A DNA stretch of 51,344 bases, taken from positions 12,770-64,113 of the forward strand of contig DIWJ01000061.1 of the NCBI GenBank assembly GCA_002428445.1. Direction: 5' to 3'. Below the pieces are notes generated by a model that was not told the DNA's origin, made no database searches, and saw only the letters and a list, made by a program, of their open reading frames with translations. The stretch comes from Syntrophaceae bacterium UBA6109. Its GTDB lineage: Bacteria; Desulfobacterota; Syntrophia; Syntrophales; UBA6109. The translations under genes were made by a program, and so were the position numbers. This document shows, one piece after another, positions 1-7,411 of this stretch; position 1 is the stretch's first letter; every line of letters starts with the position of its first letter.

Positions 1-78
1 CGGCGTACATCCCAGTACGCCTCACCGGTCCAGGACTTCGGGAGCCTTGCAGACGGGCTTTTTGGCCGGCCTGACAGG
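1..78 (-). repeat. Partial copy of the dispersed palindromic repeat (cut by the window edge)
   Basis: Bases 1-23 are the exact reverse complement of the hairpin GGCGTAC-tgggat-GTACGCC and flanks at 5387-5409. Read on the minus strand, the segment goes from a run like CAAAAAGCCCGTCTGCAAGG to that hairpin, the same order as in the copy at 5341-5576. The rest of the element lies beyond the left edge. It is noncoding, and the 118 bases from here to the first gene show nothing else recognisable. Confidence 0.7.
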
Positions 79-196
79 AAGTACGGGAACAATTTTTCGT
101 TTTGAGATTGCTTGGTGTTTCTGAAAGGCTGTATTCGTTCACCGTTCGTGTGCTGCGCTTTTCGCCGCTCGTTGCTGAGGTTCCGGTTGTAGCGTC

Positions 197-742
197 ATGA
201 AGTGCGTTGTTCGCTTTTCAATTCTGTCTTTTCTGCTGTTTGCGTTTGTCTTTCAGACATGCCTTCCGGCGGCGGATCTCGTCCTGAATGGCGCGCCGGC
301 TCAGGTCTTCTTCAGCCCGCGGGGAGGCTGCACCCAGGCCATCGTGGGACAAATCGACAAGGCCAGGTCCGAACTCCTTATCCAGGCCTTTTCCTTCACA
401 TCCAGGGACATTGCGGCGGCGATCGTCCGCGCCCACAAGCGGGGAGTCCGCGTCGAGATCGTCCTGGACAAGTCGAACCGCTCCGAGAAGTATTCCGCCG
501 CCGACTTCACCGCCCGCGCAGGCGTCCCCACCTATATCGACGCCCGTCACGCCATCGCGCACAACAAGGTCATGATTCTTGACCGGGAAACCGTGATTAC
601 CGGCAGTTTCAATTTCACCAAGGCCGCCGAGGGAAATAACGCCGAAAATGTTCTCATCATCCGCTCAGGCGAGCTTGCCAACGTATACCGCCGGAACTGG
701 GAAGAGCATCGGGCCCATTCCGAACCTTACCGCAGTCGATAG
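197..742 (+). CDS. Exported phospholipase D-like nuclease (Nuc family)
   Basis: This 181-residue protein starts with a hydrophobic signal peptide (about residues 6-26). It carries one HKD motif, HNKVMILD, with His122, Lys124 and Asp129, followed by GSFNFT. That is the layout of the small single-HKD Nuc endonucleases, which act as dimers with one active site built from two motifs. The likely role is periplasmic or extracellular cleavage of DNA or another phosphodiester. The length matches the family. It stands alone: the next gene converges on it across a bidirectional terminator. No strong ribosome site precedes the ATG, but there is no better internal start. The substrate, nucleic acid versus lipid, is inferred from length only. 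Confidence 0.85.
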   Translation: MKCVVRFSILSFLLFAFVFQTCLPAADLVLNGAPAQVFFSPRGGCTQAIVGQIDKARSELLIQAFSFTSRDIAAAIVRAHKRGVRVEIVLDKSNRSEKYSAADFTARAGVPTYIDARHAIAHNKVMILDRETVITGSFNFTKAAEGNNAENVLIIRSGELANVYRRNWEEHRAHSEPYRSR

Positions 743-800
743 CCGGATTGAACCCGGGCAGCTTTACAGCCTGGGGAATCCGCGCTTCAACAGTCCATTC

Positions 801-839
801 AAAGAAAAAGGCGTCCCGATCGGAACGCCTTTCGTTTTC
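801..839. terminator. Bidirectional intrinsic terminator
   Basis: A GC-rich hairpin at 810-829 (GGCGT...ACGCC arms around CCGATCGG) is followed on the plus strand by TTTCGTTTT. On the minus strand it is followed by a T-rich run, complementary to bases 801-809. It lies between two convergent genes, the nuclease ending at 742 and the ABC ATPase ending at 857, so it can stop both transcripts. Confidence 0.75.
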
Positions 840-856
840 AAACCTGCAGAGCCGGA

Positions 857-1954
857 TTATTTCCTCCTCAGAATGTGCACATTCCGCGGAATTTCCACCT
901 CGACCCCGGAGCCGGGACGGAATTTTTCGGCCTCGCGCGGATTGTACTGGTCGATGATCATCCTCTTATCACCGATGTCGACGGTACATTTCGCGATCGA
1001 ACCCGCATACATGTAGCTCTTCAGGACGCCCTGACAGGTGTTCGGTCTCTTCCCGTTTCCGGAGATGTTGAGGTTGACGCTCTCGGGCCGGACAACGAGC
1101 AGAACCTTCTCGCCTGCCTGCACATCCTGGGTCAGATTGATCTCGAGGTCGCAGACGATCTCGGTGCTCATCACGGCCGTGCTTTTTGCCTTGTCGACGC
1201 TCTCGACCTTTGCCTCGAGAAAATTCACGTAGCCGACGAAGCTGGCCACGAATTCATTCGCGGGTTTATCGTAAATCTCGATCGGCGTGCCCACCTGTTC
1301 GATCAGTCCGTTTTTCAATACGACCAGCCGGTCGGAAATCGCCATGGCCTCGAACTGATCGTGGGTGACAAAGACCGTCGTGAGCTGAAGCCGCTCCTGC
1401 AGTTTGCGGATCTCCTCACGCATCGTCAGCCGCAGGTTCGCATCGAGGTTGGAAAGCGGTTCGTCCAGGAGCAGAACCTTCGGCTCGATCGCCAGCGCCC
1501 TGGCCAGGGCGACGCGCTGCTGCTGACCGCCGGAAAGCCGGTCGATCATCCGGTCGCCGAAGCCGGTCAGTTCGACGAGCTTGAGAAGCTCGTCCACGCG
1601 GGTCCTGATCTTCTCCTTGTCCCACTTGGCGATCTTGAGGCCGTAGGCGATGTTGTCGGCCACGGTCATGTGCGGGAAGAGGGCGTAATTCTGGAAGCAG
1701 ATTCTCGTATCGCGCATGTTGGGCGGAAGATCATTGACCCTTTTGCCGTCCAGGACGATATCGCCTGTTGTCGCATCGGTGAATCCGCCGACAATGCGAA
1801 GGAGCGTCGTCTTGCCGCAGCCGCTGGGTCCGACGAACGTCACCAGTTCTCCCTTCGGAATCTCCAGCGAGACGCCTTTCAATACCTCGTTCTCGCCGTA
1901 GAACTTGTGGATATCCTTCAGAACGAGCATAATCGGTTTTGCTGAATTTCCCAT
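857..1954 (-). CDS. ABC importer ATPase (PhnT/FbpC/PotA-like)
   Basis: This 365-residue ATPase energises the importer encoded just upstream. Walker A is GPSGCGKTT (residues 42-50). The signature LSGGQQQRVALARAL and Walker [13 protein letters not shown] follow, then the switch region with TVFVTHDQ. About 120 C-terminal residues form the TOBE-type regulatory domain seen in the iron, spermidine, sulfate and aminoethylphosphonate ATPases. Only 3 bases separate it from the permease gene, so it is the last gene of the binding protein-permease-ATPase operon, which ends at the terminator at 801-839. The permease fusion and the PLP enzyme nearby favour the putative 2-aminoethylphosphonate subfamily over ferric iron, but sequence reading alone does not settle this. 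Confidence 0.9.
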   Translation of the reverse strand: MGNSAKPIMLVLKDIHKFYGENEVLKGVSLEIPKGELVTFVGPSGCGKTTLLRIVGGFTDATTGDIVLDGKRVNDLPPNMRDTRICFQNYALFPHMTVADNIAYGLKIAKWDKEKIRTRVDELLKLVELTGFGDRMIDRLSGGQQQRVALARALAIEPKVLLLDEPLSNLDANLRLTMREEIRKLQERLQLTTVFVTHDQFEAMAISDRLVVLKNGLIEQVGTPIEIYDKPANEFVASFVGYVNFLEAKVESVDKAKSTAVMSTEIVCDLEINLTQDVQAGEKVLLVVRPESVNLNISGNGKRPNTCQGVLKSYMYAGSIAKCTVDIGDKRMIIDQYNPREAEKFRPGSGVEVEIPRNVHILRRK

Positions 1955-1957
1955 GGA

Positions 1958-3649
1958 TTAAAAAACCCCCTTCTGCGCAACACCGGTTTGCGTTTTTTTC
2001 GTAATATAATTCAGCGCCGCCATGCAGAGCATGACGATAAGCACCAGTTTCACCGTCACGGCGGACGCGATGCCGATCTCACCATAGACGGCGGCGTCGA
2101 AGATCTTGACGGCTGCAAGGTCGAAGCCGGGGCTGACGAGGAAGACGACCGCGCTCAGGGATACGATGGCCGTCATGAAGGTATAGATGAAGCCTGCCAC
2201 GAAGGCCGGGAACATGATGGGAAGCACGATTCTCCAGAAGGTGGTCAGGAAGCTCGCTCCGAGATCGGCCGATGCCTCTTCGATTTCGATGTTGATCTGG
2301 TGCAGTTTGCTGATCCCCGCCTCGACGCCGACGGCGATGAAGCGGAATACGCAGTTCAGGGCCAGAATCATGAGCGTCCCCGTCAGCTTGAGCGGCGGGG
2401 CGCTGAAAGCCAGCAGGTAGCCGATGCCCAGAACCGTTCCGGGCAGGGCGAAGCCGGACAGGGACACCATTTCCAGAAAGGTCCGTCCGAAGAAATTGCC
2501 GCGCACGATGACATAGGCCAGGAGAACGCCGATGACCGCGCCGATAAGGGCGGCGACGAAACTCACGCGGATGCTGTTGTAGATCGCGTAGTTGGTCGTG
2601 AAGTCGAAGTAATTGGTCAGGACGAGCGAGTTGTCCACGCCCAGGATATTCACGAAGGAGGCCAGGATGACGACGAGGAAGCTCAGCGCAATCGCGCCGC
2701 AGGATACCAGGGTCACGAACGTGAAGGGGATCATGATCGCCGGCGTGATCTTACGGGGCTCCGATGCAACCGGCTTGCCGCCGATCGTCGTGAATTTCTT
2801 TCCTTCGAGCAGATAATTGTGGATGAAGAAGATGATGATGCAGGGCGCGATCAGCACCACGGAAAGCACGCTCCCCATCTCGAAATCCGATTCGCCGGTG
2901 ATCATGGTGTAGGTATCGGGCGCGAGGAACGGGGTCCGACCGCCGAGGATCGCCGCGTTGCCGAACTCGGCGATCGTCATGACGAAGATCAGCAGTGCCG
3001 CCTTGAGAAGACCCGGCGCCAGGAGCGGGATCGTGATCGTGCGGATGATCGTCGCTTCGCTGGCGCCCATGTCGTAGGCGCTTTCCTCCAGATTCGGATT
3101 GAGGGACTGGAGGGTATTTTCGATCATCATGAAGGCCAGGGGAATGAAGGCGAGGCACTGGGAAATCGCGACGCCGTCAAAACCGTAAATCTCCCAGTCC
3201 ATGCCGAAAAGCTTCGTGCAGAATCCGTTTCTCCCGAAGAGGATGATGAGCGACAGGGCGAAAAGATAAGGCGGCGCGACCAACGGGATGAGCGAGACGA
3301 TCTTCAGGGGCTTGCGCAGCCACCAGGGACCGCGTGTCGCCATGTAGGCCAGGCAAAAGCCAAAAACGAGGCAGATGGCCGTGTTGACGAGGCCCAGGAT
3401 CAGGGTATTGTACAGCGACTGGAAATAGTAACTCTTGGTAAAGAAGCTTGTGTAATATTGAAGTGTCCATCCCTGCGGTCCCTTGAAACTCTTAAGGAGG
3501 ACCGCAATGATGGGATAGAGGAGAAAGAGGGCAAGCAGCAAGAAGAGCGAAAAAGCGAGAATCTTGACGAGGTTCTTGTTGAAAAAATCCTTGACTCTGG
3601 CGCCCAATGTCGAGGATTCGTTGTACGTCATGTCTCCCGCCGTCGCCAT
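1958..3649 (-). CDS. ABC importer permease, fused double permease (PhnU/FbpB-like)
   Basis: This 563-residue inner-membrane protein has two tandem copies of the binding-protein-dependent permease domain, about 12 transmembrane segments in all. Each half has an EAA loop that contacts the ATPase: one around EESAYDMGASEAT in the first half and one around EEASADLGASFLT in the second. Duplicated permeases of 530-570 residues are typical of ferric-iron (FbpB), thiamine (ThiP) and putative aminoethylphosphonate (PhnU-type) importers. It is translated directly before the ATPase and 39 bases after the binding-protein gene. The substrate cannot be assigned from the permease itself. Confidence 0.9.
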   Translation of the reverse strand: MATAGDMTYNESSTLGARVKDFFNKNLVKILAFSLFLLLALFLLYPIIAVLLKSFKGPQGWTLQYYTSFFTKSYYFQSLYNTLILGLVNTAICLVFGFCLAYMATRGPWWLRKPLKIVSLIPLVAPPYLFALSLIILFGRNGFCTKLFGMDWEIYGFDGVAISQCLAFIPLAFMMIENTLQSLNPNLEESAYDMGASEATIIRTITIPLLAPGLLKAALLIFVMTIAEFGNAAILGGRTPFLAPDTYTMITGESDFEMGSVLSVVLIAPCIIIFFIHNYLLEGKKFTTIGGKPVASEPRKITPAIMIPFTFVTLVSCGAIALSFLVVILASFVNILGVDNSLVLTNYFDFTTNYAIYNSIRVSFVAALIGAVIGVLLAYVIVRGNFFGRTFLEMVSLSGFALPGTVLGIGYLLAFSAPPLKLTGTLMILALNCVFRFIAVGVEAGISKLHQINIEIEEASADLGASFLTTFWRIVLPIMFPAFVAGFIYTFMTAIVSLSAVVFLVSPGFDLAAVKIFDAAVYGEIGIASAVTVKLVLIVMLCMAALNYITKKTQTGVAQKGVF

Positions 3650-3688
3650 CTTTCTCCTCCCGTCCCTTGCAGATAAGTCTCCTGCCGC

Positions 3689-4681
3689 TTACTTGAACTC
3701 GGTGCGGAATTTCGTTTTCCAGAGGTCGTTGTTCTTCGGTCTCTCTTCCGCCGCCTTGGCCAGGTCGATCTTGATGTACTTGGGCGGCGTCTTGCCGTAC
3801 AGCGCGTTCGGCGAGGGCCGCGGCGTCAGGTAGCCGATGCTGCCCAGAAGATTGCTGACTTCCTGAGAGCCGAAGAAGAAGATCACCTTCTTGGCCGTAT
3901 CCAGTTTCTTGGTGCCCTTCAGGATGAAAGCAAAGGTTCCGTCATATCCGGTCCCTTCCTTGGGAATCGACCAGATCAGGGGATAGCCTTTGTCTATCCT
4001 TGCTTTCACGTTCTCATCGGAGGTGATGCCCAGCGTGAATTCGCCGCGCCCGACGAGGTCCGTGGGGGCGTTGCCGCTGCGGGTGTAATGATGGATGTTC
4101 TTGTCGAGGGCTTGCATGTATTTCCAGCCTTCCACGTCGCCGTACAGGGCCAGGAAGGTAAACCGCATCATATTGGCCGTGCCCGAGGACAGCGGCGAGG
4201 GCATGACGATGTCGCCCTTCCACTTGGGATCCGTGAGATCCTTCCAGCTCGTGGGCATCTTCAGGCCCTTCTTTTTCAGGTTATCCTTGTTGCCGACCAG
4301 GACAAAGGAAAAATTCGCGATGTTGAACCAATGTCCTGCGGGATCCGCATAAACGTCGCTGATGCCCTTCCAGCCGGCCGACACAAAGGGAACCGTCCAG
4401 CCGTTCTTCTTCGCCATGAAGGCAAGCGGCGAACCGCAGCCGGTAACCATGTCCGCGTTGAAGTTGGGGGCCTCGGATTTCACCTTCGCCTCGATCTCGC
4501 CGAAGGACTGGAAGGTCTGGTTGATCTGAATGCCCGTCTTCTCCCGGACCAGATCCACGACCTTCTTGTTGTTTTCCGGAGAAAGCCCCATGTAGGCATT
4601 GATTTCTTCCGCCAGGGCCGATCCCGCGATCACCGTCGTAAAGGCTACGGCGATGACAACCGATAACCACACTTTCTTCAT
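3689..4681 (-). CDS. ABC importer periplasmic binding protein (PhnS/FbpA-like)
   Basis: This 330-residue protein has a signal peptide ending near SALA|EE and the two-lobed fold of the iron/polyamine/phosphonate binding-protein cluster. Motifs include MPSPLSSGTA and IPKEGTGYDGTF in the ligand region. The start at 4681 is chosen because AGGAGGGGAGG precedes it by about 5 bases; an in-frame ATG seven codons upstream lies before that ribosome site. It is first in the three-gene importer operon. Tyrosines typical of ferric-binding proteins were not recognised at expected positions, and the IPKEG segment recalls the putative aminoethylphosphonate binders, so a small anionic ligand is my preferred guess. 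About 900 bases, partly repeats, lie upstream. Confidence 0.8.
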   Translation of the reverse strand: MKKVWLSVVIAVAFTTVIAGSALAEEINAYMGLSPENNKKVVDLVREKTGIQINQTFQSFGEIEAKVKSEAPNFNADMVTGCGSPLAFMAKKNGWTVPFVSAGWKGISDVYADPAGHWFNIANFSFVLVGNKDNLKKKGLKMPTSWKDLTDPKWKGDIVMPSPLSSGTANMMRFTFLALYGDVEGWKYMQALDKNIHHYTRSGNAPTDLVGRGEFTLGITSDENVKARIDKGYPLIWSIPKEGTGYDGTFAFILKGTKKLDTAKKVIFFFGSQEVSNLLGSIGYLTPRPSPNALYGKTPPKYIKIDLAKAAEERPKNNDLWKTKFRTEFK

Positions 4682-5069
4682 ACGATCCTCCCCTCCTGAC
4701 ATTTTGGTTTTACAGTTACTGTTCGATTCGAATGGCCGGACGCTCTATCGGTACAACGCTCACCCCCTTTCGGTCACCGCCTGCGCCCGTCAAGGTTCGT
4801 CTATAATGCTGGTAACCTTAACAGAACGCGGCAAACATGTCAAAAGTGAGGGGGAAACGCTGTCGTATCGGACGGCTGAGACTTGCACCTCCTGTTCCGG
4901 GGGCGTCGAAGGGACGAACAATCGCGCAAGCAGGATGCAGTACATTGGCAACATTAGTCAAAATAATAATAATCATATCATCCATAACGTGGCATAATCG
5001 TCCCTGAGCGCCCCTCCCGTCGCGGGAACACGCCCCCGGACAAGTGCGATGAAGCAGGAGTTTTTCCCG
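4682..5069. other. Long leader/upstream region of the ABC importer operon
   Basis: This 388-base stretch has no convincing gene. It lies upstream of the binding-protein start (minus strand) and ends at the first palindromic repeat. It holds an AT-rich patch with an AATAATAATAAT run near 4965 in an otherwise GC-rich setting, so the operon promoter is probably here. I could not pick a clear -35/-10 pair, a sigma-54 site or a known riboswitch fold. Confidence 0.4.
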
Positions 5070-5333
5070 ACGGCCGTTCAAAAAGGCCTGGATGCAAGCG
5101 CCGATGGTTCGACAAGCTCACCATGACAGACTTCTCAGCCTGCCCTGAGCCTGTCGAAGGGCCACAGCGGCGAAGAATGAGAAAACGCCGCAGCCGGGCG
5201 TTTTGGCCGACTTCCGACGCACGCCTCGGAAGTCTACGATCCCCAGGGAGGGGGGCTGGGCTGTCATCCGCGCGTCCATTCCGCGGTCGGCCGCGGAATG
5301 GCGCTCGCTGTCGGATTCAACAGCCTTCTTTTC
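5070..5333. repeat. Palindromic dispersed repeat, copy 1
   Basis: Starts around CGTTCAAAAAGGCCTGGATGC and ends near GGATTCAACAGCC, so the ends form an imperfect inverted repeat. The middle holds a TTCGACAAGCTCA...CCTGAGCCTGTCGAAG inverted pair, a motif family widespread in environmental bacteria. Bases from about 5166 to 5333 align closely with 5408-5573 of copy 2. Several open frames cross it but none has a ribosome site or a recognisable product. Confidence 0.75.
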
Positions 5334-5340
5334 ATTGCGG

Positions 5341-5576
5341 ACTGTTCAAAAAGGCCTGGATGCAAGGCGCCGACGTTCTGAGGAGAGAGGCGTACTGGGA
5401 TGTACGCCGCAGCGACGAAGAATGAGGCAACGCCGCAGGCGGGCCTTTTGGCAGACTTCCGGCGCGCGCTTCGGAAGTCTGCGATCCCCGGGGAGGGGGC
5501 TGGGCCGTCATTCGCTCGTCCATTCCGCGGCGTGGCGCGGAATGGCGCTCGCTTTCGGATGCAACAGTCCCTCGTT
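5341..5576. repeat. Palindromic dispersed repeat, copy 2
   Basis: A second, adjacent copy starting CTGTTCAAAAAGGCCTGGATGC and ending GGATGCAACAG. In place of the TTCGACAAGCTCA pair of copy 1 it has a perfect hairpin GGCGTAC-tgggat-GTACGCC (5389-5408). It ends a few bases before the stop codon of the aminotransferase gene (5580). Together with copy 1 it fills the gap between the aminotransferase and the ABC importer, so any ancestral co-transcription would now have to pass through about 500 bases of structured repeat. Confidence 0.75.
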
Positions 5577-5579
5577 CCC

Positions 5580-6965
5580 CTAGTAGAGGTCGCCTTTTTC
5601 GACGTCGCTAATCGCCTCCTCCAGAACATCAAGCGCCGTATCCATCTGCTCTCTCGTGATGACCAGGGCCGGTCTCAGGGTGATCACGTTGCCCTCAATG
5701 GTCTTGAAGGCGACGCCGCGCTCCATGCACTTGAAAAGGATGCTTTCCGCCTCATCGACGGCGCGTTCCCTGGTCCTTCGATCGCGGACGAGATCCACAC
5801 CCAGATGCAGCCCCGTGCCCTGAACATTTCCGATCAGGGGATGCCGGTCCTTCATCTCGTTCAGCCGTCGGATCGCATGTTCTCCGAGAGCAGCGGCATG
5901 CTCCTGCAGCTTGTGCTTCTCGATGTACCCGATCTCGGCGAGCGCCGCCGAACAGGCCAGGGCGTTCTTTTCGTGCGTGTAATGGCCGAGAGAGCGTCCG
6001 CGGCAGATATTGTACTCGTCCCTCGTCACAATCCCCGCCCAGGGGACAAGACCGCCCCCGAGCGACTTTCCCAAAACCAGGATATCGGGAACCAGATAGT
6101 GTTCGCAGGCGAACATCCTGCCCGTGCGTCCGAATCCCTCAATGATTTCATCGAAGATGAGGAGCGAACCATACTTCCGGCAGAGATCGCGCACCCCCTC
6201 CCAGTAACGCTTCGACGGAACAACCGGCGTCGCCGATATCGGTTCACCCAGAATCGCCGACATCTCCGGTTCCCTTTGAAGGATCAACTCGATCTGCCGC
6301 AGGCATTCGGCATCGACGTCCTCTTCGCGCTCGAACCCCCAGGGATTACGGTAGTAATTCGGGAACTCGACGTGGAAGGCGCCCGGAAGCAGGGGACCCA
6401 GGCCGCCGTGAAAGTGCTCCTCTCCGCCGACGCTCGAGGCGCCGAAGCCCGCCCCGTGAAAGGAGTCCCAGAATGAGATTGTCTTGAAACGGCCCGTAAC
6501 GTAGCGGGCAAGCTTCAGCGCCATCTCGATGGCATCCGTCCCTCCGGGACAGAAGAGCGATCGGCAAAGATCGCCGGGCGTCATCTCCGCCAGTTTCTGC
6601 GCAAGCCTCACGGCGGGGATGTTCGTATAGCGGCGCGGACAGAAGGTGAGTTGCTCGTCGAGCTGGCGGCGGACGGCGGCGATAACGTCGGGATTGTTGA
6701 ACCCCCCATTGTGCACGCCGTTTCCATGCATGTCGAGGTATCGCCGGCCTTCCAGGTCTTCGATATACGGCCCGTAGGCCTTCGCAACGACATTGAGCAC
6801 AGGCGTCGAAAGGCTCTGGTGAAGAAAATACTTTGCATCGGCCTCAAACCATCGTCTCGTTTCGCCGCGGAGATTCCGTTGCCAGTACTTTTCCCGGTTC
6901 GGAGTGGTGTTGATGTCCCCCTGCTCCCGCTCCAGACGCCTGCCGGTCTGACCGCTGGATTTCAT
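5580..6965 (-). CDS. Class III PLP-dependent aminotransferase or lyase (PbfA-like candidate)
   Basis: This 461-residue cytoplasmic protein has the full class III (omega-aminotransferase) fold. The PLP lysine is Lys300 in LVLGKSLGGG, the pyridine-nitrogen aspartate is Asp272 in LLIFDEIIEGFGRTG, and the phosphate region is around CPGGTDAIEMAL. Start 6965 follows AAAGGAGA by about 8 bases. The family includes transaminases and the ammonia-lyase PbfA acting on (R)-1-hydroxy-2-aminoethylphosphonate. The GHYTHEKN segment and the phosphonate-type importer downstream make PbfA a reasonable candidate, but no phnW, phnX, phnA or phnY homologue is in the window. An ordinary diamine or amino-acid transaminase remains possible. 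It is separated from the upstream biotin-carrier gene by a terminator. Confidence 0.85.
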   Translation of the reverse strand: MKSSGQTGRRLEREQGDINTTPNREKYWQRNLRGETRRWFEADAKYFLHQSLSTPVLNVVAKAYGPYIEDLEGRRYLDMHGNGVHNGGFNNPDVIAAVRRQLDEQLTFCPRRYTNIPAVRLAQKLAEMTPGDLCRSLFCPGGTDAIEMALKLARYVTGRFKTISFWDSFHGAGFGASSVGGEEHFHGGLGPLLPGAFHVEFPNYYRNPWGFEREEDVDAECLRQIELILQREPEMSAILGEPISATPVVPSKRYWEGVRDLCRKYGSLLIFDEIIEGFGRTGRMFACEHYLVPDILVLGKSLGGGLVPWAGIVTRDEYNICRGRSLGHYTHEKNALACSAALAEIGYIEKHKLQEHAAALGEHAIRRLNEMKDRHPLIGNVQGTGLHLGVDLVRDRRTRERAVDEAESILFKCMERGVAFKTIEGNVITLRPALVITREQMDTALDVLEEAISDVEKGDLY

Positions 6966-7015
6966 CGTCTTGTCTCCTTTCCGCTGCGAATGAACGCTGT
7001 TTCTCCTCCAACGAA

Positions 7016-7047
7016 GAAAGGCGCAAACCTTTCAGCTTGCGCCTTTC
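7016..7047. terminator. Intrinsic terminator after the biotin-carrier gene
   Basis: A perfect 11-base-pair stem, GAAAGGCGCAA with TTGCGCCTTTC, encloses a 10-base loop. Either strand ends in a short T run. It lies 25 bases past the stop of the biotin-carrier gene (7072) on the minus strand and 51 bases upstream of the aminotransferase start, so the two genes are probably separate units and the aminotransferase promoter is squeezed around or downstream of it. Confidence 0.7.
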
Positions 7048-7071
7048 CGTCCGTCTCCATATCAGCTCCGG

Positions 7072-7287
7072 CTATTCGATGACGGCCAAAATCTGATTCG
7101 TATCGACCTTGTCCTTGGCGCCGACCTTGATCTCCTTCACCGTGCCTGCGGACGGCGCGCAGATGGGATTTTCCATCTTCATCGCCTCCAGGATGAGCAC
7201 CTCGTCGTCTTCCTTTACCTGATCGCCGACGTTCACCAGAATCTCCGTTATCGTTCCCGGCATCGGAGCCACAATATTCACGCTCAT
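7072..7287 (-). CDS. Stand-alone biotin/lipoyl carrier domain protein
   Basis: At 71 residues this is a bare biotinyl-carrier barrel. The biotinylated lysine is in the EAMKMENPI motif, and the fold is framed by APMPGTI near the start and a conserved second half. The start at 7287 is set by AAGGAGG 8 bases upstream; the longer frame has no ribosome site. Such free carriers serve carboxylases and sodium-pumping decarboxylases (for example methylmalonyl-CoA or glutaconyl-CoA decarboxylase, pyruvate or acetyl-CoA carboxylase), with catalytic subunits encoded separately. No biotin carboxylase or carboxyltransferase gene is nearby, so its partner enzyme is not in view. Confidence 0.88.
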   Translation of the reverse strand: MSVNIVAPMPGTITEILVNVGDQVKEDDEVLILEAMKMENPICAPSAGTVKEIKVGAKDKVDTNQILAVIE

Positions 7288-7411
7288 GAAAAAGTCCTCC
7301 TTGAAAAGAGTAGAATTGCCCATGCGGGGCGTAAGATGCCCCCTCTATCCCATCACCGACGAATTCTCAAGCGGAAAACTTCCCCGCTCTCCGGCCGGCG
7401 CCCTTCAACCG

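Noticed and set aside
1988..3676. Long open frame on the plus strand opposite the double permease
   Set aside because: It is an antisense shadow caused by GC-rich codon bias. The predicted protein is highly charged and low in complexity, while the minus-strand frame is a clear permease.
857..4681. Firm call of a ferric iron importer
   Set aside because: Iron-binding tyrosines in the binding protein were not recognised and the context is not iron-related; left as phosphonate/iron-type importer with substrate open.
4682..5069. Riboswitch in the importer leader
   Set aside because: No known conserved riboswitch core could be recognised by eye; a covariance search would be needed.
5070..5576. 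CRISPR array or tandem satellite
   Set aside because: There are only two long, diverged copies with inverted-repeat ends, not short identical repeats with unique spacers.
5123..5583. Several overlapping frames across the palindromic repeats
   Set aside because: The sequence is a duplicated structured repeat; no ribosome sites and no family resemblance.
7324..7411. GGGGC-GTAAGAT-GCCCC hairpin near 7325 as terminator of pit
   Set aside because: The stem is only five base pairs without a T run, and it is next to the start of the biotin-carrier gene; it could be chance.
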